This document shows positions 1 to 12,290 of a stretch of 64,000 bases of DNA, piece by piece. Location: the NCBI GenBank assembly GCA_008638375.1, contig CM018051.1:12677369-12741368 (forward strand), written 5' to 3'. The translations under genes were made by a program, and so were the position numbers. Origin of the DNA: Nyssa sinensis. Lineage: Eukaryota > Streptophyta > Magnoliopsida > Cornales > Nyssaceae. How positions within the stretch are numbered: the stretch's first letter is position 1; every line of letters begins with the position of its first letter. The notes beneath the pieces were generated by a model, which had not been told where the DNA came from, ran no database searches, and saw only the letters and a program-made list of their open reading frames with translations.

Positions 1-639
1 ATCCCAGCACCACACCGCAAGCCCATTCTTTTTTTCTTCTTTGCCTTGGCCAGGACCCACCTCTTAAAACAGTGCCGCACCGTACCTCTTTTTTAGCTGC
101 CTTCCTTCAGCCATTCAGCTCCCTTCTTTTTTGATTCTTTTCTTTCTTTATTCTTCTAATCTCCAAGCAAAACAATCCCCACGTTAGCCGCTTGTTTTTC
201 ACTTCAAGCGCCTCCTCTTTTTCTTTTGTTTTCTTTTAGTGCTTTGCCCTGCGCATTTTGGATGGACGGCTTAAACTGAAGCTCATGGGCCGTGTGAACG
301 TGTGAGTTTGTGGGCCATAAGTCTTGAATTATGTTGCTTTGAAGTAGTGTGGGCTCAAGTAAGCGCAATGCGGCTGCCATCAAAATAAATTCAAATATAA
401 AATCCGAATAGTAAAGTTCCAAAAATGTTAAGTATGAAGCACAATTACGAATTATCTCTCACCAATAAATAATGCAATATTTGAGATTTAAAATATTATA
501 AAATAATGCTCAAACATATCTCACTGTAAATAGAAATTAAATTTAATAATATAAATTATATCCCAACATTTATATTCATATTTTAGCATTTTAATCTAAT
601 AATAGGGCATTTAGAGTGCACTTTCACCCACTAATCACA
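1..639 (-). mobile_element. Partial 3' LTR of an Athila-like Ty3/gypsy element
   Basis: On the minus strand a purine tract (AAGTTGGGGG, complement of 641-650) is followed by TGTGATTAGTG, the expected arrangement of polypurine tract then 3' LTR start. It lies downstream of the integrase remnant, as it should for a minus-strand element. The other LTR end was not found and may lie outside the window. The TG start is seen; the LTR assignment is inferred from position and from similarity to Athila/Tat-type ends. Confidence 0.4.
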
Positions 640-640
640 G

Positions 641-650
641 CCCCCAACTT
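641..650 (-). other. Polypurine tract of the gypsy element
   Basis: The complement reads AAGTTGGGGG directly before the presumed LTR start. This is the usual plus-strand priming site of LTR retrotransposons. Confidence 0.45.
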
Positions 651-2280
651 GCTCATTGCTAGTCCCTAGCAATTTCCATGCAAAAATGGTAAAAGAGACC
701 TAAAGAAGACCACACACAAAAGGCATCTAATCACATTTTTCAGATTCGCATATCAAAACAATTTCAGGAATTCAATAATCTTATAACAATCATTCCACTT
801 ATAGCAATTCTCAGAGTGTGTGTACGCTCCAAACCATATCTGTCTAACCACAAACCATGACACATGCAACATTAAGAATATCTCAAGCAAAAGGTTTAAC
901 TCCATATCTCACGGGTATAAAAGTGTTTCATATAGGGGTTCTTTCTATGGAGTTAACAAGGGGTGTACACGCTCAATAAAAAATTAGGCAATTATGTACA
1001 AGCAACAAGCAAACATTGATCTTATGATAGGAGTACTAACAAATGAGACTTCCACCACTCTTTTCACAAGCTTACTTAGGATCAGAACAATCAACATAAA
1101 AGGGTTGTAACGTGGCTCGGGTTAAGGGCTATATGAAGCAAAAAGATAAAAAGGATTCAAAAACTTCCAAGTACATACTAAGAGAATTTTATCATAGCAA
1201 ACCAAACTTCTCACTTGATATACTCTTCAACTTTTCAAACCACAGAATAACAATACTTCTCCTTCTTCTTTCTCTCTTTTTTTTTTTTTTTTTGACTTTG
1301 ATGCTCACTCAATTGAACACTTTGCACTTGTAGTCTTTCTTTTTTCCTTTTCTTCCTTTTCCAATTCAACACAAAAGATAAGAAATGTAAATTCCACACC
1401 TAGCACACACTTGGAAGCAAAAAAGGGTAGGAAAATCAAGGTATAGGTTATACTCCAATGTAGAGCAGTATGGATGATGTGGGCACATGAAAAGAAAAAA
1501 AAATATATATGTGTTTGTTGGCTAAAAGTTGGCTATTAAGGGTCTATGATGAGAAGGGTTAGCTTGAAAGGCTCAAATGTTAATCCTAAATTGACCTTCA
1601 TCATATTCCAAGTATATTCGCCGTCATACCACCAACCATATAATGATATTCTCAAAAAAAAAAAAAAAAAAAATGCCCAATTCAACAGATCAATGAACGC
1701 TTATCACAATTTTCTGCATTTGTAGGCTCTCAATTCTCTCCAAAATTCACACGAATACTTAAGCAAAAGAGTTCTCTAGCAACATGTGTCAAACCACCAT
1801 TTTACTACAAAGTTTGGATAAGTGCATTAAAAGTTTTGTGAATGCCTCAACAGAATGATTATGGAGGATTCGGTGAATTCACGAAAATGGCTATGAATGA
1901 GAATGAGTACTCATGTGAAAAAGATGCACGTGTGATGCAAATTTTAAAAAATATGCCACAAAGAGTTCCAACATGCATTTTCAATGTTGAATTTGCACCA
2001 CCACCCCCAACTTAAATGAAACATTGTCCTCAATGTTTAACAATCAAAATGGAATGGAATGGAAGGTACAGAAAAGAGGAGAATACACTGATGTGCGACA
2101 TGGGCAACACACTAAGCACCAAAGATGGCAACCAGAACTGACAAAATGAAATCAACCTGCCAATAAAAACAAAGAAAACAGCAGCAAACAAGAAGAAAAA
2201 AGAACAAAAATAAAAGAGAACAAATACAAAATAAAACAAATAAAATAAAGAAGAAGAAAAAACATACCTGCATGGCGTGA
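651..2280 (-). repeat. 3' non-coding stretch of the gypsy element
   Basis: This stretch has no credible coding sequence between the integrase end and the polypurine tract. On the minus strand near 1996-2040 it carries a phrase (ACATTGAGGACAATGTTT then TTTAAGTTGGGGG) that I associate with the region after pol in Athila/Tat elements. It also holds an A-run at 1654-1672 and T-runs near 1270. I see no independent gene in it. Confidence 0.45.
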
Positions 2281-3382
2281 TCAAGGTTGATAGACCGGGT
2301 CCATAAGTGGAATGTCTTCCACTTCCGGAACTTGCCTATCAATTAAAATTTTAAGGCACTGACCATTCACTTTAAAAACTTGACCATCCTTGGGATCCTC
2401 TATTTCTATTTCCCCATTTTTAAAAACATTCTTCACTATAAAGGGTCCTGTCCACCTAGACCTGAGTTTTCCTAGGTGCTTATGGAGTCTAGAATCATAT
2501 AAGAATACTCGATCATTAGGCTTAAACGTTTTTCTCAAAATATTTTTATCATGAAACGCTTTCATTTTAGCCTTATAGATTCTAGAGTTCTCATAAGCAT
2601 CATTTCTCAATTCCTCTAACTCGGTCAATTACAATTTTCTTAGCTTACTTGCTTCTCTCATGTCAAAATTGAAATGCTTGACGGCCCAATAGGCTCGATG
2701 CTCGAGCTTCACAGGTAAGTGGCAAGGCTTTCCAAAAACAAGCCTACAAGGTGACATACGTAAGGGAGTTTTGAAAGCTGTACGGTAGGCCCAAAGTGCA
2801 TCAACTAGTCTCAAAGACCAATCTTTTTGATCCAGGTTGACCGGTTTTTTCTAAAATTTGCTTAATTTCCCTGTTGGCAAGTTCTACTTGTCCACTTATC
2901 TAGGGGTGATAGGTAGTAGAGATTTTATGTACTACCCCATATTTTTTCATCAAAGCCTCAAAAGAACGGTTGCAAAAATATGTGCCTTGGTCACTAATAA
3001 TAGCACGTGGTGTACTAAATCGAGACAACATATTCTCTTTGAGAAATTTAATCACTATCTTATTATCATTACTCCTACAAGTTGCTGCCTCTACCCATTT
3101 TGATACATAATCTACTGCCACAATAATATATTGATATCCAAAGGAAAGGGGAAATGGTCCCATGAAATCAATGCCCCAACAATCAAAAATTTCAGTCACT
3201 AAAATTGGGTTTAAGGGCATCATATTACGACGGGACATAACTCCTAACTTTTGACATATTTCACATGAGCAACAATAGATGTTGGCATCCTCAAACAAGG
3301 TAGGCCAATAAAGCCACACTGTAGAATTTTCGCAGTGGTTTTCTTCATTGAAAAGTGGCCCCCACAAGCTTAGGTGTGACAA
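2281..3382 (-). pseudogene. Broken gypsy integrase
   Basis: Minus-strand remnant of a Ty3/gypsy integrase. From 3382 downward it shows an HHCC-type zinc-binding region (H..H then CEICQKLG), the catalytic core with D in GIDFMGPF and D in ISDQGTYF, and later a GQVELANREIK segment containing the expected glutamate. The C-terminal part (2281-2628) has the RWTGPFIV and NGQCLK motifs typical of non-chromodomain Athila-like integrases. In-frame stops interrupt it near 2900 and 2628, and there is a frame change near 2815-2855, so it cannot make an active enzyme. It continues in order from the RT-RNase H remnant to its right. Confidence 0.85.
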
Positions 3383-3751
3383 AATTCTAAGACACTAGCA
3401 ATTTCTTCATCAGGGATGCAACGCCTTAAAATTTGGCCAGGGCAGTATTTGAAAAGAAAAGGGTCATCCCAATAGAAATTATGTACCTCAGTCATGAACT
3501 TCCTCTTATCCTGAGTGCTTCAATCCACCGGTATCTCTCCTGCAACCAAATAATTCACAATATGAGCAAACCGTGGTAGAGAAGTAATAGAAAGTAAATG
3601 CTCATCAGAAAAATCATCCTTGATTGGTAGGTGGTTAGAGGTGTCCTCAAATGTGAGCCTCGAGAGATGGTCAGCCACTACGTTTTTCACTCCTTTCTTG
3701 TCTTTGATGGTGATGTCAACTTCCTAGCAAAAGTAAAATCCACCGTATTAG
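3383..3751 (-). repeat. Gypsy linker between RNase H and integrase
   Basis: Degenerate continuation of pol between the RNase H and the zinc-binding part of integrase. No long open frame survives. It is assigned to the element only because it lies between two in-order pol domains. Confidence 0.6.
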
Positions 3752-4900
3752 TTACGCCTTAGCATCCTTCTTTGTGAGAAGGTACTTAAGGGCTGCATGA
3801 TCTGTGAAAATAAGAATAGGAGAACCAATTAAATAAGCACAAAACTTATTCAAAGCAAATACTATAGCTAGCAACTCTTTTTTAGTAGTAGAGTAATTCA
3901 TCTGAGCACTATTTAAAGTTCTACTAGCATAATAAATGACAAAGGGCTTCCTCTCCCTTCGATGTCCAAGAACAGCACCTACAGCATAATCACTAGCATC
4001 ATACATAATCTTAAAAGGCAAAGTCCAATCAGGTGGCGGCATTATGGGTGCTGAGGTAAGCTTGCCAATTAGCATTTTAAAGGCTTCTTAACAAGCTTGT
4101 GTCCACTCAAATGGGGCATATTTAGCTAGAAGGTCACATAGTGGTCTAGATATGGTGGAAAAATTTTGTATGAACCTCTTATAAAAGCTCGCATGACCAA
4201 GAAAAGATCTCACATCCTTTACTGTCCTAGGTGTAGGCAATTTAGAGATTAATTCAATCTTAGATTGATCAACCTTTATCCCCCTAGAAGAAATAATATG
4301 CCCTAAGACAATACCTGAAGGTACTATAAAGTGGCATTTTTCACAATTAAAAACCAATTCATTCTCCTCACAACGAGTCAACACTCTCTCTAAATTCAAT
4401 AGGCATGCATCAAAAGAAGATTCAAAAACAATCACGTCATCCATAAAAACTTCCATGCAATTTTCAACCATATCACTAAAAATACTCAGCATGCAACGTT
4501 GAAAAGTAGCAGGTGCATTACATAATCCAAATGACATTCTACGAAAAGCATAAGTACCAAAAGGACAAGTGAAAGTGGTTTTTTCTTGGTTTTCTAAGGC
4601 AATTTCAATTTGATAATAACCAGAATAACCATTCAAGAAACAATAAAAGGGATGACCAGCCACACACTCCAGAATTTGACCAATAAAAGGGAGAGGAAAA
4701 TGGTCTTTCCAGGTGGCAGCATTCAATTTTCTATAATCAATGCACATCCGCCATCCAGTCATAAGTTTTGTAGAGACTAACTCTCCTAGGTCATTTTTTA
4801 CCACAATAATACTTGACTTTTAGGGACAACCTGTGTAGGACTAACCCATTTACTATCACCAATAGGATATATGATTCCTGCATCAACAATCTAGAATATT
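3752..4900 (-). pseudogene. Broken gypsy reverse transcriptase-RNase H
   Basis: Minus strand. The RT block (4804 down to 4088) has WRMCIDYRKLN, FPLPFI, FGLCNAPATFQRCM, the catalytic FMDDVIVF box and the LGHIIS and SFLGHASFYKRFI motifs. The RNase H block follows at 4075-3752 with YDASDYAVGAVLG and FTDHAALKYL. Motif style matches the Athila lineage. A stop separates RT from RNase H, and a one-base loss near 4820 breaks the frame upstream. RT homology can be followed to about 4890-4900, where the sequence changes to an NLR fragment on the opposite strand. The protease, gag and 5' LTR are absent. Confidence 0.88.
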
Positions 4901-5435
4901 TTATTGTTGATGATGATGATGATGATGGGAGTCCGATGCAATGCCTTGCTGGCCTTCGAGCACTATTAATCAAGGATTGCAAAAGACTGTTGTGTTTGCC
5001 CAGGTTGAGATACCTAACTAGTTTAGAGAAGCTGGTTATTAGCAATTGTGAAAAGCTTGACTTGATGATGGTTGATGAAGGTGAAATGGATGTTCTCAGG
5101 AGTCTCCAATTTTTCGCAATTGAACAAGTACCGAAGTTGGTGGCTTTGCCCCAGTGGCTTCAAGTGGCTTCTGAAACATTCAACCATATAGTGATTGAAG
5201 ATTGTCTCAACTTCACAACATTGCCGGAGTGGATGAAAAATCTTATTTTTCTTCAGAAACTTGAGGTTTCAGGATGCCAAAGATTGACATCTCTGCCAGA
5301 ATTACATTTTCACTTAGAGAAATCCGCATTTCCCAGTGTCCTGAACTAATTAGAGAATGCCAACGTGAAACAGGGAAGGATTGGCAGAAGATAACTTGCA
5401 TCCTTGATATTTATCTCGACAACATTAAGATTTAA
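4885..5435 (+). pseudogene. NLR C-terminal LRR fragment A (truncated, frameshifted)
   Basis: Encodes the last LRRs of a CC-NBS-LRR protein. Visible are LRALLIKDCKRL, LTSLEKLVISNCEKL, VPKLVALPQWLQ and LPEWMKNLIFLQKLEVSGC, closely matching the C terminus of the full-length gene at 43298-45865 and fragment B at 37131. A one-base loss around 5302-5320, relative to fragment B, puts the frame into a stop at 5349. The homologous C-terminal residues continue in another frame to the TAA at 5433-5435. The NB-ARC and coiled-coil parts are absent. The left edge is a (GAT)n run coding for aspartates, adjoining the gypsy RT remnant on the opposite strand; a few bases at the junction fit either sequence. 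Confidence 0.85.
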
Positions 5436-6580
5436 ATTCCATTGCTAATCAGGTATGCTATGGAATTTGTGAATCATTTTTCACCATTACTAATATAGCC
5501 TTTCTACTTCTTATCCTCTGTTTGATTTATAGCTCTGTTTTTTGAATTATTAAAAAAAATCCAAGTTTTTGTTTTGTCCATTGTAGTTGTTTTCTTCCTC
5601 TAAAGTGTTTTAATTAATCTAATTTTGGTAGTTGTTGCTAGTGTAGTTATTCTTATGTATGGATAGACTATTTTGATCACAAAAAAAAATATATATATAT
5701 AGACTATCTTTTAACCCCCAAAAAAATTAAAAGGAAAGAAATTAAAAAATATTTTGTACCTAGAAGAGAATATGCATAGGACATCTTTTCTTCTCATACT
5801 ATGATAAATATGCCTAACACATTTTGAATCTTCTTGACGTATCATTTCTTTCCATGTGTCTTAATTCTTTCTATTAACTATTTTTGTGCAAGGTGAGGAA
5901 GTTGTAGGTGAGCTGAGGCTGGACCATCCACATCAGAGCAAAAGAAGAGTTGGAAAATTAGAACCTTGCATTGAACCCTAGTAGCAGTTGAACCTGAATT
6001 GGATATGGAGCTGTTATATATTCGGAATAATTTGACAACCGCTCAAATAGGTACCAGCTGAAATCCTTGGAGTGAGACGCTTGCTTGATGGACTCTTCTG
6101 TTGTTTGAGTGGTTGTGGCGGTCTTCTTGTTATAAATTAAGCTCCTTTGTTTGATGACCTTGTTTCCTCCTTAAATATTGGTGTGTAATAGTTTTTTTTT
6201 TTTTTTTAAATTCTTGAACTTTTGCATATATCAGTACTTAGTATTTAAAATCTACCTTGGTCAAAAAATATATGCTTGTCCTTTACAAACAATGTTAATT
6301 TATGTGAAACAGTAATTTTTGTTAATGATTTACAGGGGAGAATTATTTTGTATATTATGTGGGCAGGGAGTTAATTCCATGTTTAAGTATATAAGTTCTC
6401 TTTTGGTGCTTCGCAAAGTGCAGAGTAGTAGATTTGTAGACATTAGCATTCAGCTAGTTGCTGGCTTGCCAAAGTTGGTCCATAATGGAGACAGAATGGA
6501 GAGACATTTTAAAGCAAGAACACATGCACATTTTAAAGTAGGTGATTGTTTGTTTGTTTATTATTTTCCTATTTAGTGTA
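5436..6580 (+). pseudogene. 3' UTR and flank of NLR fragment A
   Basis: This block matches 37696-38880 downstream of fragment B almost base for base over long runs, and matches the flank of gene C more weakly. A donor CAG|GTATG at 5452/5453 lies 17 nt after the stop, and a plausible acceptor GCAAG ends at 5892. This suggests a 440-bp intron in the former 3' UTR. The downstream exon carries the phrase GGAGTGAGACGCTTGCTTGA, also found in B and, altered, in C. Confidence 0.6.
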
Positions 6581-6583
6581 GTG

Positions 6584-6585
<2 letters not shown>

Positions 6586-6621
<36 letters not shown>
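6586..6621. repeat. (TA)n microsatellite
   Basis: Perfect TA dinucleotide run at the end of the fragment A 3' flank. Confidence 0.95.
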
Positions 6622-6624
<3 letters not shown>

Positions 6625-7130
6625 TAGCAGTGGAATTAGGAATTGAAATAGGTGAGAAAATTCTCAAGAGTTTGTAATTTGAAATCTCAAGTAAAGTTAG
6701 AGTGAAGTTGCACTTAATCTCATGTGGTTTCTCAATGTTAGACAAGTTCATGCTCACTCTGTTAAGATATTGTTGACATGTGTTCATGTTCATGCTCACA
6801 TTTTCACATTTTTACTCCAACTATCCAATTTTCAAATTCATTATTTATTTTTCAAATTCTTAATATTTTATTTAAACAAATAAGAAATCACATACCAATC
6901 TCCATATTTTGGTATGTCGAACTCATCATCTTTAAATTTATCTTCATTTCGGCGTGAATAATGCATAAATAGTGATTTGAAAATCATCTTCAATTTTTTT
7001 TTTTAACCTTCAAATTCAAAGATCACAAATGAAGGTCATCTTCACATCTTAAAATTTGAAGAGGTAATGAAGATGGGTTAGATTTGTGTTTTTTCATTTC
7101 CATTTTCAAATTTGAAGTTTGAAGGTGGGT
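6622..7130. repeat. Intergenic block, copy 1 of a local duplication
   Basis: Two parts recur further right. 6630-6830 resembles 8454-8640 (shared TTCTCAATGTTAGACA and TAATCTCAT phrases). 7010-7095 resembles 12190-12285 (shared ATCTTCACATCTTAAAAT and TTTTTTCATTTCCATTTT). No gene is seen in it. Confidence 0.6.
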
Positions 7131-8450
7131 GGGAGATGTTATTGTCAAATCCTTATCTTTCTCTTTCTCCTCTTAGTCTTGGGCCATTGGATCACATGGT
7201 AGTGTATAGGCCATCTTCAAAGGCTATGTAGGAAAAGTTTTGATAAGAGTTATTAGACTAGAGAATGACATCAATGACATTATTCACTCACGAATGTTAG
7301 ATCCTTCGTTGAATTCTCGCGTACCACACACATTAAATTTATGGTGTAATCCGTGAGAATATGACCTTGTGTGTTAGGCAAGAGCATTGACCTGTTTGCA
7401 GTTATTGACTACTAAGTATTCTAACTCATTCTACATCCACTAACTGTTAATTTCTCGATTTCAAATTAACCTGTAGACGAGTTTAGGAATTAAATAAATG
7501 GGTAATGAGTGAATTGAAAAGGAAAAAAAAAAAAAAGAATTCCATAGGATTAAGAACAAATTTGGTAAGTAGATGTTTAATTTCGCTCTATTTCAATTAT
7601 AGTACGAACTTATTTAAATACCTTTTACATTTTTAAAATATCTAAGCTACTTATGAAAGTTTATAATTATAGAATTATAATACTATAAATTAAAAATTTA
7701 TTTATTATTTTTTTTTTAAATAAAGACCTGGTTGGGTTGTGTAGAGAAAGTATGAGTTTAACCTAATCGAGATAGGGTAAATATGAGATAACATGTAAGA
7801 TAGAATAGGTCGGGTTTGAATTTTTTTTTTTTTTTTCGTTTTTTCTTGTGAGTGACATGGTTTTGAAATAGAAACACCCCATCTCACCAGTGACATTTAT
7901 TCTCCACATTGTTAGGCACCTCATATAGTATTCATATACTATAAGGACTTATTTTATACCAAAAATTATTTATATGTAAGAAAATTTTATTTGGTTAATG
8001 AAAGTATGAAAAAAATTAATAATTAATAAATTTTAATCTTTCATATTTATTAATTATAAGAGGGTTAACTGTATACAGATTTAATAAAAAAAAGGTTCAT
8101 TTTTCAAATCCAATCATTTAAAAGTTTAACGGGTTAATGAAGAATAGTCATCAACAAAAGTTCAAAATGATCTATCATTCAAAACTTTTTAAAGAAAGAA
8201 ATTGTGAAAACACGGCAACTTTAACAACTATGTGAAGAATTAAATTATCAGGGAGACTGACTTGGAATGATTGGAGTCTTGGTCTCCTCCATCGAACAAC
8301 TCTTTCACCACTCATTTCATATCAAGTAGATGAAAGTTTCTTACAATTTACCTTCTTGGTAGGGCATTAGCATGAGAAAGCAACACAGCAATATTATTTT
8401 CTAAATATGGGAGGAATTATACAATTATGACATCCATTTTGACTAATGAT
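7131..8450. other. AT-rich intergenic DNA, nothing recognised
   Basis: Contains A- and T-runs (7519-7536, 7817-7837) and no credible coding sequence, RNA gene or bounded element. Confidence 0.6.
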
Positions 8451-8733
8451 CAAAGGAATTAGGAATTAGGAATTAAGAATTAGTAATTGAAATAAGTATC
8501 TATTTTTAACGAGAGAATTCTCAAGAGCTTGTAATTTGAATGCTTAAGTAAAGTTACACAGAAGTTGCTCTTAATCTCATATGGTTTCTCAATGTTAGAC
8601 ATTCATATTTTTACTCCAACCATCCTGTTAAGATATTATTAACAATTTGATGGATGATTGTGTAAAAGTTAATATAAAACAGGCTTTTCAAGAGGTGGGG
8701 GCGTTGTTTAAAGTGGAGTGAGCATCTCCAGTC
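8451..8733. repeat. Left half of duplication copy 2
   Basis: Resembles 6630-6830. It is followed at once by a copia LTR, and the right half of the copy reappears at 12183, so the copy was split by retroelement insertion. Confidence 0.5.
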
Positions 8734-9913
8734 TGTTGAGTTCATAACAAAAGTGATTTTAAAAATTTATTCGGATATTTTTTTTTACACGAATCATACA
8801 ATCTTGAAAAGAGGAGTTAGAATTATCTTATTCTTGCTTAATGCTTGATTGTTGAAGAAACCTTCTTGAACAGATTGATGTAATCTTCCTTCTCTTACTC
8901 CTATAAATCTTCTCATCTTTTCCCTCTATGCAAGTTGTACACTAGAGAGGAGAGTGGGTTCCTCTTTTACCTTCTTGCAGGAAAATAATATATTAGCTTG
9001 TGTACGGCTATCCCCTTTATATCACATATTTATAGTGGTTTGCAAAATTAAGACAAAAAGAGGGATCTCGGGTCTCACCAAATTGGCTCATATTATTCAA
9101 TTAATTTCTAATTAACTCTTAATTAATTAATGACTAATTAATTCTACTAAATAAATAGAATTGCATTCTAATTTGGTGAAATAGAGAAAAATTCAAAATC
9201 ACTAAACATATACAGTGGGCCTCTACTTGGATATCAATAATTAGGATTTGGGTTTATAACACCGTCAAATTAATTTCTAATTATTTTTACAACTTAATTC
9301 ACCAATTATTAATCACTATAAAATGGTCAACATTTCAATAAACAATTTATTGAAAAGACCGGATACGGATTTCAGTGATTAATCAATTGAATTAATACAT
9401 TAGTGATATCCTTCTCTCTAATTTAGAAAATGTAGATTTCATCTTAAGAATATGTGTTCCCACAGTTTAAACAACAATTTCTCAAGATACCGAGGTGTTG
9501 ATCTAAGAGACCTCATTCATTGGTAATTTTCCAAGATACATGTTTCTTAAAGTGATCTAGTTCAATGTATTCCAAATACACCAATACAATAACCTAGAGT
9601 CTACTAGTCTAGTGGTTAAGATAATTCACCCTATCACATAAAGGCTAAATGTATTACAATCTTACAAACAAGATGCCTAGTCTAATTAATGACTATAAAC
9701 AATTCTAGAACTGTATGATCATAAGTTCATATCTCTTGTACACAAATCTCATTTATATACATGAACTATTTCCAATAACAATTTAAGGATTAACCATCTC
9801 ATGGTATAAAATAACAACATCCACATATATGATAATATGAAACTCAATAATAATAAATCAAATTTATTAAATAATAGAAAAATGTCTTGGATGTGAGAGC
9901 ATACATCCTAACA
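8734..9913 (-). mobile_element. Copia 3' LTR, copy 1
   Basis: A 1180-bp block matching 30776-32043 along its length. On the plus strand it runs from TGTTGAGTTC to ATCCTAACA; on the minus strand it therefore starts TGTTAGGATG. A purine tract (minus strand GCAAGTGGGGAGT, 9914-9926) lies directly outside, as expected between pol and the 3' LTR of a minus-strand element. Copy 2 carries about 90 extra bases. Confidence 0.75.
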
Positions 9914-11420
9914 ACTCCCCACTTGCGTTCACATCCGTATCCCATTACATCTAACACCCATTTTATCACATGAACTTGAAAAGGATTACAAGGTTAGCCA
10001 CAGATGCAATCTTGTTGACTATAATATCTCCGTAAAAAACAATCTCTTTGATGAGATGATCCTTGTGTTGTATGTGTCTCCCACTTTTGTGGTTCTTTGG
10101 CTCATTGGATTAAGTTACAGCCCCACTATTAGCATAACAAATTACTATAAGTAACTATGCCTATAGTACTATTCTTAATTCCAAAAGGAACTTGTCAAGC
10201 CAGACCGTTTCTAAAGAAGTTGCATACTCTACTTTAGTGATTACGTCAGCAATACACTATTGCTTGACACTCTGTCATCTGATAGCTCTACCACCAAGAG
10301 TAAACACATATCTTGAAGTTGACTTTCTAAAGTCATAATCTAACATAAAGTCAAAATTCTTGTATCCAACTGGAATGAGATCACCCTCTCAATTAATCAA
10401 CATATAATCTACAGCGTTTCTTAAGTACTTAAGTATGTTTAACGAATATCCTAATGGTTTGGTACAAGATTAAAATGATATTAGTTGACCATGCCCACTG
10501 TAAAATAGATATCTTATCTCGTGCAAAGCATAGCCTACATAAGACTTCTTATACCCGAAGTATAAGGAACCGCCATCATGCATTCCTCTTCCTCATGTGT
10601 CTTAGGACACTAATTCTTGGATAGAGATATTTCATGTAAGAAAGGAAACATGCCTTTCTTGGAGTCTTGCAATGCAAACTTATCAAGAATCTTATTTATA
10701 TATGCAACTTGAGATAAGTCTAATCTTATTTTTTGATCTCACATAGGCTTAATCACAAGGATATTGCTAACTTCTCTTAGGTCCTTCATATCAAACAGAT
10801 TTGCTAACTAAACCTTAATCTTAGAAAGAACTCTTATATCATTCCCAATGAGTAGGATGTCATCTATTTACATAACCAGAAATACCACCACGCTTCCTTA
10901 ACATTTGTTATACACACAAGGTTCATCTGAATTTTGATCAAAACCAAAAGACTTAATTTCTTGATCAAAATAGATGTTCCATCTTCGGGAAGCTTACTTA
11001 AGTTTATAAAAAGACCTATAGAACTTGCATACCATATGCATTTAGTCCTTAGCTACGAAACTATCTTTCATAACATTTTACCATTGTCCCAAATCTTTAT
11101 CAGAGATAGCTTTATCATAACTACTGGGATTTAAAACATATTCATCAGAGACTAACTCTTCTAAGAACATGTACCTGCTAGGAGGCTTGACAATTCTCTC
11201 ACTACGACGTAGCTCTTATGTAATAGAAGGTGTTGGAGTAGTGGTTTGAGGAATATTTTGTCTAATATCAGAAATATCTATCTGAGGAATCGAACAGACA
11301 TCTGATATCTCCTCCGAAGCGATCTCGCTCTTGGGCTTCTAGCCTATAATATAATCATTCTCCAAAAAGACAGTATTCTTGCTAACGAACACTTTCTAGT
11401 AAGCTTATACTTACATCTTG
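9914..11420 (-). pseudogene. Degenerate copia pol, copy 1
   Basis: Aligns in order with the better-preserved copia pol at 32044-33741. Matches include the RNase H end (9950-10180), the RT region (10580-11110) and the integrase C-terminal phrase near 11340-11395 (CTATAATATAATCAT, GCTAACGAACAC). Stops and indels are frequent and no domain is intact. It ends near 11420, where similarity to copy 2 stops. Confidence 0.7.
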
Positions 11421-12182
11421 TGATTGGTTATGTGGTTATATATATTGTTCTTGTGGTATTAAAATAGGAAATTGAGGTATTTTGTAAAATTATACGCTTT
11501 TACTTATGTCATGTGTACGACCTCTATATACCCACTACTTAACCATTATTGTGAAACCACATGTAGCGGTGTTATACCTTCTTGATGCTTATACTTATAT
11601 TTGTGTTTGAGATATGTTGACAGTATGTGCTTGTGATGCATACGGGACATTAGGGTGTGTCCTCTCCGGACTTGCATTAGTTTTTGGTATGTTGTTTGCT
11701 TGTGTGTTTTGAGAAACCCTATTGAGCATTATGGCTTACCCCTACTGTTCATGGGAATGACAAGTATTGACTTGATAGATGTCTGACCAAAAGCAATGAG
11801 AGATGGATTGAAATCATTTTATTACTTAGTCACATTCATGTACTTATTCATATATATTTATTAAGGGTGCCTATACCTTTCAAACTGTTGTTGTATATAT
11901 CATGTATATAAGGACTGTTAGAGTCAGCTCTAAACGTTACCATATTGTACCATGTTGTTGGATGATTGGTATAGAACCTTTGATTGTAATCAAGTTCATT
12001 AAATCCCGTTATAAGAATTGAACAAGTCTAATCAGGGAACCGAACCGAAACCAATTAAAAGAACTAAATCAATTAAAAAAAATGGTATGTATTTTATATA
12101 CTTGATCGGATGATTAGTTCTATTACGCACTTTATCGGGATCCAATGACTCCTTAATTTGGCCTTGCGGGTCAGGGGCGGGA
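11421..12182 (+). mobile_element. LTR-like fragment
   Basis: Non-coding sequence ending GGGTCAGGGGCGGGACA at about 12182, which resembles the 3' end of chromovirus-type LTRs. Its left end is not defined and no target duplication was found. The classification is tentative. Confidence 0.3.
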
Positions 12183-12290
12183 CACTTCAACTTTAAAGAT
12201 CACAAATGAATGCCATCTTCACATCTTAAAATTTGAAGAGGAAATGAAGATAAGTTAGATTTTTATTTTTTTCATTTCCATTTTTGGTAA
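12183..12290. repeat. Right half of duplication copy 2
   Basis: Matches 7003-7110 (AAAGATCACAAATGAA, CATCTTCACATCTTAAAA). Similarity stops at the T-run near 12288. Confidence 0.55.

Noticed and set aside
4813..4884. NLR fragment A extended upstream as one open frame
   Set aside because: These codons are the reverse complement of the gypsy RT start, so the open frame across the junction is accidental.
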